A DNA stretch of 64,000 nucleotides from Andrena cerasifolii. Taxonomy: Eukaryota > Arthropoda > Insecta > Hymenoptera > Andrenidae. Position 1 is the first letter of the stretch. Every line of letters starts with the position of its first letter. The notes beneath the pieces were generated by a model. The model did not search any database. It was given only the letters and a program-made list of their open reading frames with translations, and was not told the origin of the DNA. The stretch is taken from NCBI RefSeq assembly GCF_050908995.1, contig NC_135133.1, positions 496,001 through 560,000 on the forward strand. Reading direction: 5' to 3'. Shown in pieces: positions 56,766 through 64,000 of this stretch. A program made the position numbers and the translations under genes.

Positions 56766-57164
56766 CGAATAACTTTTGACGCGCGATCTCGCCTCGAGCT
56801 GAGGTCCTCAGCCTGAGGACTTGAGCTATTCGGCGGCGGCTTTTGATTTTGATTCGAGCCTCGGCTGGAGAGCCATACAATCTTGCTTGCGGTGGATTAT
56901 ATTTATATTAATAGGATGTATGTAACACTTTCACATTTTCTATCGTATCGGCATGAACGTTTCAGTAACATAGGTACTGTTGAGATTTTTTAGATGGAAC
57001 TGACTTTAAACACGATATAAATCGAATTATGTTTAGCATTATTACAGTAGAAATGTTACATTCATATTTAATTATTTATAGTTCTAGAAATAATCCAATT
57101 TATACCGTGTTTGAACTCTTTGCAATCGAATGGATCTCGCAAGTTTATTAACAATCCATAAATT

Positions 57165-57655
57165 CTAAAAGTCGGAAAACTCTTCGTCGGAAAAATTTCG
57201 AATACTATAAAAAAGCTAGGGTTTTGGAAGTTTGATGGACATTAATTTATTTATTGGTTAACTTTAGATAGATTGTGAAAAACTGACGATGTTTCTTACA
57301 TTTGTTTACTAGAAAATGCAAATAAACGGGAACACAAAATCACAATATCTTTTGTAAAACAAAATTTGATTATTATTCTTGTAATTATTATCATAACAAA
57401 TTTTATTCAGTTTAATATACCCAAATTACCCATGCTAACTGTATGCGGATTTTCGTAAATGTAAAATCGTACTATCGGTCTATTTATATTTTCGTGGAAA
57501 CAAATGTAAAATACATCGTCATCTTTACATAATTTGTTTAATTTTAACTAATAAATCAGTTAATATCTGAAATATACTCCAAACCCTTGCTTCTTTTTGC
57601 GTTTTTTTTGCTTTAAATGTTTTAAATTTTGCAAGTGTACGAAGACTTTCGTGAC
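57165..57655. mobile_element. Tc1/mariner-like MITE, second element copy
   Basis: Inverse copy of 16928-17420 with high identity. Confidence 0.6.
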
Positions 57656-58021
57656 TGACTGTATACTGTACGTATACCGTTACATTCAATTAAATTTGAT
57701 GTGGCCAATTTTATAGTGTCCGTATTTCTGAAAACTTGTCCGTAAATAAGACCAATAGGACTACACCCACATTTTTTTTTCAAATTTTTCAGTAACGCCG
57801 TGCTACTATGAAATTGTAGTTGTTCAGAACAATTGCAAAATCAATGGTCAAAAATTTGTCTTCTTTAACTGAAATAATTTGTATTATGTAAGAGACGCGG
57901 CATCGCCGCGTGGTGATCACCGACGGGTCCGTACGACACGGCATTGTTGGACGTGCGGCATTGCGTTTTCGACGAAGTCGCGTGACAAAAGAACGCGGAT
58001 CACGCGGTCGCGACCGAAAAG

Positions 58022-58580
58022 TCGAATAAACTGCGGACAAAGATGAAAACCTTATTCGACAGTTTGAATAAAAGATCCTCGAAGACAGAAATTATTTTTC
58101 GACTAAATTCACTTCGAATAAATTTATTTATCCGTGATGTTTCGAATGGAGATAAATCGTGTTATTCGAAGCTGCGAATAACGAATAAACGTAAAGTATC
58201 TTTTATTCGAGTATATCTAGATATTATTTTTGCCCATCTCTGGTCTACATGAGAATGAATACACGAATCTGTGAGCGTGAAGCTGCATATCGACATTGCG
58301 AGGCTGCCGCGCGAGGCACGCTTCGCGGAGTGGAGAGTCTGGAGACTACCTCGATCATGATCACTTTGCGTGGGAGGCGCGTGCGACAGTCTCGCGCTAC
58401 CTCCAGCATGGTATTTGCGTCGCCCGAGCCATGCGATTTTTGATCATGGGGCTGCGAGGCACCTTTGAGCACGTCGAAAAATCGACTGCTGATGCCTCGT
58501 AAAATAAACATGGTCGAGGTAGTCTCTAGACTGTCCACTCCGCGAGGTGTGTCATGCGAGGCAGCCTCGCAATGGCGATA
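58022..58580. repeat. TTATTCG cluster and GCGAGGC foldback, second element copy
   Basis: Inverse copy of 16005-16560. The CGAATAA words lie at 58022-58225 and the foldback at 58260-58580. Confidence 0.7.
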
Positions 58581-59497
58581 CGCAGCTTGAGAAACACGCG
58601 GACACTCAAACAATCACAGTTCACACAAAAAATTACAACAATACTATGACGGTAATGAAACTTCACCCGGACTTTGTCTAAATACAGTCTTGGGTTGGAA
58701 GTAAAATGTAGAAGTGTGTCAGTTAGTATGAAAATGGCGTCAGTCGAAAAAGAAAGAAATTGAACTTCACGTTTATTATAAGTAAAAATAAGTAAAATGT
58801 AAATGAAAACTTTGAATTTAGACCACTTTCTTAATAACAGGCACGTATAGTGAAAAGGGCAGGCGTAGGAAGCGTGAAGGTACTTACGATCTTTACTCGT
58901 CGACAGTTACACGTGCTTCTGACGATCGAGGCTTTGTTGGCCTCGAGGGCCAGCGTTGCCAGAAAACAATTGCTGGCGCGATTCACGCACACATTACCAC
59001 CGCTCCTGTAGGTGATCCTACTACACAACTTGCGATTCTTTCCTGAAACCGCTGGGCTGGACCCAAACTGTCCTTCTCACTCACTCAATATTTTGTATTT
59101 CACTTGCACCAAGGACCGAGCGACACATCTCGGCCCGCGTAAAAGTTCAAATGCGCAAAGGTGATACGTCAAAAGTATATGCATCGGATAATCCAAAATT
59201 CTTTCTTGGGTACATTTCTGCAATTCAAAAGTATTCCCGGAAGTACATACTCTGTGTAAATGCATCAGCATACACCAATCCTAATGGGAAAGAGAGGAAT
59301 AGAACGCATATACCCGTCCTTTTCACACTATCTTTTGTTCTGCCGCTTGCACTACGGTGAAGACGCAGAAAGCAATCGGGGTTTTATTTACTGCGCAGAT
59401 ATTGATACATATGGAATATTCATAATTTGTGAATTGTTCCATTCCTGCGTGGTTCGTTATCGTAGTGTTGATAAGTGTGTGTGATCATTCCATAGCC

Positions 59498-59619
59498 ATG
59501 GAATCAAATAAGGAAGCCGCAGATGCAAGAAATAAACGCTATTTGGAGGATGGTACAAAAAGGAAGCAGCCCCAGTTATTTGCAAAGCGTTTGTCGAAAA
59601 ATAGAAAGTATCGAGAAAG
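59498..59619 (+). pseudogene. Transposase exon 1, orphan copy (left arm)
   Basis: GCCATGG start, 40 codons plus two bases, donor GTAAGTT at 59620. The encoded segment MESNKEAADARNKR...KRLSK is clearly related to 14890-15014 and keeps splice phase. No exon 2 lies downstream before the palindrome centre, so it cannot give a full transposase from this element. Confidence 0.75.
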
Positions 59620-60547
59620 GTAAGTTACGTGTTATGGTACAGATTATTATGAAGTTACAATTTGTGATGTAGTAGTAGCAGCACGGTATTTTGCTGTATA
59701 TAATACAGTATTATTCATATTCTTCAAATACGTATACTATCTTTGACACTTTGACATGCCATTATTTTACCCCGCTTGCACCACTCGTTCCCATTCGTAC
59801 GTTCATCATTGTATAATTAATTAATAATTCGATTTATACCGTGTTTGGATTCATTTTTATGTGAAAACTGTGAGCAGTACGTTCCTGAAACTTTCGAGCC
59901 GATGAGACGGAATGTAGAAATTTTAAATTTCGTTATATATGTTATACAAACTATATGCGTTTTGTTATTATAAAACGTTCAAACTACATATACGCGTTTC
60001 GTTAGATATGCTTCCTTTATAATGCAGTTGTGATGGATAAAAAATGTAATTCCGATTTTATTTCTGTGACGTAGAAGATAATGTTTAAAATTAGCAACAG
60101 TCATCGATGCTTAGCAATTCGATGTTGAGCATATGTAGTTACTTGTTGAATACGAAATATGTACACATTGCGTCTTCTTTTGTGGGTTTTTGACCGCAAT
60201 ATGTACGTTCATATGTGTACCTTTAGCGAAATTGTCTCATTGAAAAGCCCAGTCTTCAGGTGAAGTCAGACGGCGAGTCGGCTTCAGTATAAGCTATATA
60301 TCAAAAGTGCTCAATTGTATCGCGAATTGTTAGTATTTTGAATAATGGATTGCAGAGGTACAAATCAAGTTCAAACATGAGTATTTTAATTTCCAACCAA
60401 CAGAATTAAAATATAATCATAAAAATGATGGAATTTTTCAATAACTTTCGTTGGAAAAGCTCTAGATATCCAGGAACCTCGTCGAACCTGAAAAGTTGTG
60501 TGCTATTTGTTCTATTTGCCTTATAGAGAACATATTCAAAAGTAATA

Positions 60548-60826
60548 CAGTATTTCCTCGTTAGCGCCTCGATTTTGTGTACACGATACCGATTTTTCGC
60601 TATCCCCACCACTTTTGTCTCACTCTTGTCCGGCGAAAGACGGAGCGAGACAAAACATGAACGCATCGTCTGTCTCGTACCGTCCTCGCTCGCTTTCAGT
60701 GCCTCTCGCTCGCTCTCGTTCCATCTCGCTCTCGCTTTCGCCGGACAAGAGTGAGACAAAAGTGGTGGGGATAGCGAAAAGTCGGTATCGTGTACACAAA
60801 ATCGAGGCGCTAACGAGGAAATACTG
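60548..60826. mobile_element. pogo-like foldback MITE at the palindrome centre
   Basis: TA at 60546-60547 and 60827-60828 flanks inverted ends CAGTATTTCCTCGTTAGCGC. Arms of about 95 bases have rare mismatches around a loop of about 90 bases rich in CTCGCT. Its midpoint is exactly the symmetry axis (60687) of the giant inverted repeat. Confidence 0.85.
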
Positions 60827-61754
60827 TATTACTTTTGAATATGTACTCTATAAGGCAAATAGAACAAATAGCACACAACTTTTCAGGTTCGACGAGGTTC
60901 CTGGATATCTAGAGCTTTTCCAACGAAAGTTATTGAAAAATTCCATCATTTTTATGATTATATTTTAATTCTGTTGGTTGGAAATTAAAATACTCATGTT
61001 TGAACTTGATTTGTACCTCTGCAATCCATTATTCAAAATACTAACAATTCGCGATACAATTGAGCACTTTTGATATATAGCTTATACTGAAGCCGACTCG
61101 CCGTCTGACTTCACCTGAAGACTGGGCTTTTCAATGAGACAATTTCGCTAAAGGTACACATATGGACGTACATATTGCGGTCAAAAACCCACAAAAGAAG
61201 AAGCAATGTGTACATATTTCGTATTCAACAAGTAACTACATATGCTCAACATCGAATTGCTAAGCATCGATGACTGTTGCTAATTTTAAACATTATCTTC
61301 TACGTCACAGAAATAAAATCGGAATTACATTTTTTATCCATCACAACTGCATTATAAAGGAAGCATATCTAACGAAACGCGTATATGTAGTTTGAACGTT
61401 TTATAATAACAAAACGCATATAGTTTGTATAACATATATAACGAAATTTAAAATTTCTACATTCCGTCTCATCGGCTCGAAAGTTTCAGGAACGTACTGC
61501 TCACAGTTTTCACATAAAAATGAATCCAAACACGGTATAAATCGAATTATTAATTAATTATACAATGATGAACGTACGAATGGGAACGAGTGGTGCAAGC
61601 GGGGTAAAATAATGGCATGTCAAAGTGTCAAAGATAGTATACGTATTTGAAGAATATGAATAATACTGTATTATATACAGCAAAATACCGTGCTGCTACT
61701 ACTACATCACAAATTGTAACTTCATAATAATCTGTACCATAACACGTAACTTAC

Positions 61755-61876
61755 CTTTCTCGATACTTTCTATTTTTCGACAAACGCTTTGCAAATAACT
61801 GGGGCTGCTTCCTTTTTGTACCATCCTCCAAATAGCGTTTATTTCTTGCATCTGCGGCTTCCTTATTTGATTCCAT
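61755..61876 (-). pseudogene. Transposase exon 1, orphan copy (right arm)
   Basis: Mirror copy of 59498-59619, identical in protein sequence, pointing toward the palindrome centre. Confidence 0.75.
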
Positions 61877-62794
61877 GGCTATGGAATGATCACACACACT
61901 TATCAACACTACGATAACGAACCACGCAGGAATGGAACAATTCACAAATTATGAATATTCCATATGTATCAATATCTGCGCAGTAAATAAAACCCCGATT
62001 GCTTTCTGCGTCTTCACCGTAGTGCAAGCGGCAGAACAAAAGATAGTGTGAAAAGGACGGGTATATGCGTTCTATTCCTCTCTTTCCCATTAGGATTGGT
62101 GTATGCTGATGCATTTACACAGAGTATGTACTTCCGGGAATACTTTTGAATTGCAGAAATGTACCCAAGAAAGAATTTTGGATTATCCGATGCATATACT
62201 TTTGACGTATCACCTTTGCGCATTTGAACTTTTACGCGGGCCGAGATGTGTCGCTCGGTCCTTGGTGCAAGTGAAATACAAAATATTGAGTGAGTGAGAA
62301 GGACAGTTTGGGTCCAGCCCAGCGGTTTCAGGAAAGAATCGCAAGTTGTGTAGTAGGATCACCTACAGGAGCGGTGGTAATGTGTGCGTGAATCGCGCCA
62401 GCAATTGTTTTCTGGCAACGCTGGCCCTCGAGGCCAACAAAGCCTCGATCGTCAGAAGCACGTGTAACTGTCGACGAGTAAAGATCGTAAGTACCTTCAC
62501 GCTTCCTACGCCTGCCCTTTTCACTATACGTGCCTGTTATTAAGAAAGTGGTCTAAATTCAAAGTTTTCATTTACATTTTACTTATTTTTACTTATAATA
62601 AACGTGAAGTTCAATTTCTTTCTTTTTCGACTGACGCCATTTTCATACTAACTGACACACTTCTACATTTTACTTCCAACCCAAGACTGTATTTAGACAA
62701 AGTCCGGGTGAAGTTTCATTACCGTCATAGTATTGTTGTAATTTTTTGTGTGAACTGTGATTGTTTGAGTGTCCGCGTGTTTCTCAAGCTGCGT

Positions 62795-63350
62795 ATCGCC
62801 ATTGCGAGGCTGCCTCGCATGACACACCTCGCGGAGTGGACAGTCTAGAGACTACCTCGACCATGTTTATTTTACGAGGCATCAGCAGTCGATTTTTCGA
62901 CGTGCTCAAAGGTGCCTCGCAGCCCCATGATCAAAAATCGCATGGCTCGGGCGACGCAAATACCATGCTGGAGGTAGCGCGAGACTGTCGCACGCGCCTC
63001 CCACGCAAAGTGATCATGATCGAGGTAGTCTCCAGACTCTCCACTCCGCGAAGCGTGCCTCGCGCGGCAGCCTCGCAATGTCGATATGCAGCTTCACGCT
63101 CACAGATTCGTGTATTCATTCTCATGTAGACCAGAGATGGGCAAAAATAATATCTAGATATACTCGAATAAAAGATACTTTACGTTTATTCGTTATTCGC
63201 AGCTTTGAATAACACGATTTATCTCCATTCGAAACATCACGGATAAATAAATTTATTCGAAGTGAATTTAGTCGAAAAATAATTTCTGTCTTCGAGGATC
63301 TTTTATTCAAACTGTCGAATAAGGTTTTCATCTTTGTCCGCAGTTTGTTC
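62795..63350. repeat. GCGAGGC foldback and TTATTCG cluster, right arm
   Basis: Mirror copy of 58022-58580, in the same orientation as 16005-16560 of the 17 kb element. Confidence 0.7.
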
Positions 63351-63707
63351 GACTTTTCGGTCGCGACCGCGTGATCCGCGTTCTTTTGTCACGCGACTTC
63401 GTCGAAAACGCAATGCCGCACGTCCAACAATGCCGTGTCGTACGGACCCGTCGGTGATCACCACGCGGCGATGCCGCGTCTCTTACATAATACAAATTAT
63501 TTCAGTTAAAGAAGACAAATTTTTGACCATTGATTTTGCAATTGTTCTGAACAACTACAATTTCATAATAGCACGGCGTTACTGAAAAATTTGAAAAAAA
63601 TGTGGATATAGTCCTATTGGTCTTATTTACGGACAAGTTTTCAGAAATACGGACACTATAAAATTGGCCACATCAAATTTAATTGAATGTAACGGTATAC
63701 GTACAGT

Positions 63708-64000
63708 ATACAGACAGTCACGAAAGTCTTCGTACACTTGCAAAATTTAAAACATTTAAAGCAAAAACGCAAAATGAAGCAAGGGTTTCGAGTATATTTC
63801 AGATATTAACTGATTTATTAGTTAAAATTAAACAAATTATGTAAAGATGACGATGTATTTTACACTTGTTTCCACGAAAATATAAATAGACCGATAGTAC
63901 GATTTTACATTTACGAAAATCCGCATACAGTTAGCATGGGTAATTTGGGTATATTAAACTGAATAGAATTTGCTATGATAATAATTACAAGAATAATAAT
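63708..64000. mobile_element. Tc1/mariner-like MITE, partial at window end
   Basis: Begins CAGACAGTCACGAAAGTCTTC and matches 16928 onward. It is cut by the window edge. Confidence 0.6.

Larger units (their letters stand above)
53740..64000. mobile_element. Second TTAA element, palindromic derivative (partial)
   Basis: It starts GGGGGTAGACACGGGTAATG after TTAA and is an inverse relative of the right arm of the 17 kb element (14230-19884), with many substitutions. From 60827 the sequence mirrors 60547 downward with only rare differences to the window end. Mirror symmetry predicts the far end near 67.6 kb. It carries the RS/RGG gene and transposase exon 1 but no catalytic exon 2, so it would need a transposase in trans. 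Confidence 0.88.
60827..64000. repeat. Inverted arm of the second TTAA element
   Basis: Mirror image of 57370-60547 with isolated substitutions and a small indel (T8 at 57601-57608 versus five at about 63755). The arm continues beyond the window. Confidence 0.95.

Noticed and set aside
60406..60968. Two 117-codon frames at the palindrome centre
   Set aside because: They are mirror images across a foldback MITE and its flanks, with no recognisable domain or splice context.
57370..64000. Whole inverted arm as a pure assembly artefact
   Set aside because: Arms differ by substitutions and an indel, which argues for real copies. Hairpin-read artefact is still possible, so it is left as a check.
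1..64000. tRNA, rRNA, riboswitch or bacterial-type operon features
   Set aside because: No cloverleaf with A and B boxes or conserved rRNA segment was recognised by eye. A dedicated scan could still find a divergent one.

Overview
This is eukaryotic, transposon-dense DNA. The coding relics are AT-rich and intron-bearing. They include a Ty3/gypsy LTR element with a YLDD reverse transcriptase, a jockey-type LINE with an APE endonuclease, a DD34D mariner, and many foldback/MITE-like repeats. Together with two exons resembling a protein family I recall from insect genomes, this points to an insect, most probably a hymenopteran. The species assignment is inference. I see no bacterial genes, rRNA, tRNA or CRISPR array.

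Layout. (A) 1-22138 and 22139-34735 are two near-identical units of a 12.6 kb tandem duplication, each made of a decayed gypsy element plus a truncated jockey-like LINE, all on the minus strand. Unit 1 starts before the window. (B) Unit 1 is split at a TTAA by a 16,970 bp DNA transposon (2915-19884). Unit 2 keeps the uninterrupted TTAA (32490-32493), so element limits and target duplication are read directly. (C) 34736-53739 holds the rest of LINE copy 2, several TIR or foldback repeats, a 1.3 kb mariner (42932-44251), minisatellites and a few possible host exons. (D) 53740 to the window end is a second TTAA-flanked element of the same family. It is rearranged into a giant inverted repeat centred at 60687, and its far end lies beyond the window.

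The most interesting system is the TTAA element family. The 17 kb copy reads, left to right: 13 bp terminal inverted repeat; a left arm of unrecognised repeats; a 14-unit 69 bp tandem array; the large second exon of a transposase gene on the minus strand (Mutator-like DDE domain fused to a YqaJ/lambda-exonuclease-like nuclease); a 5.1 kb intron stuffed with MITEs; the small basic first exon; a 2.6 kb divergent intergenic region; a second spliced gene on the plus strand for an RS-repeat plus RGG-box protein; and the right end. The second, palindromic element keeps exon 1 and the RS/RGG gene with conserved splice sites and frame but has lost the catalytic exon, so it looks like a non-autonomous derivative with two copies of the right end. 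The predicted function is that the transposase-nuclease moves both element types. The RS/RGG protein is a candidate accessory RNA- or DNA-binding factor. Neither role is proven by sequence alone.
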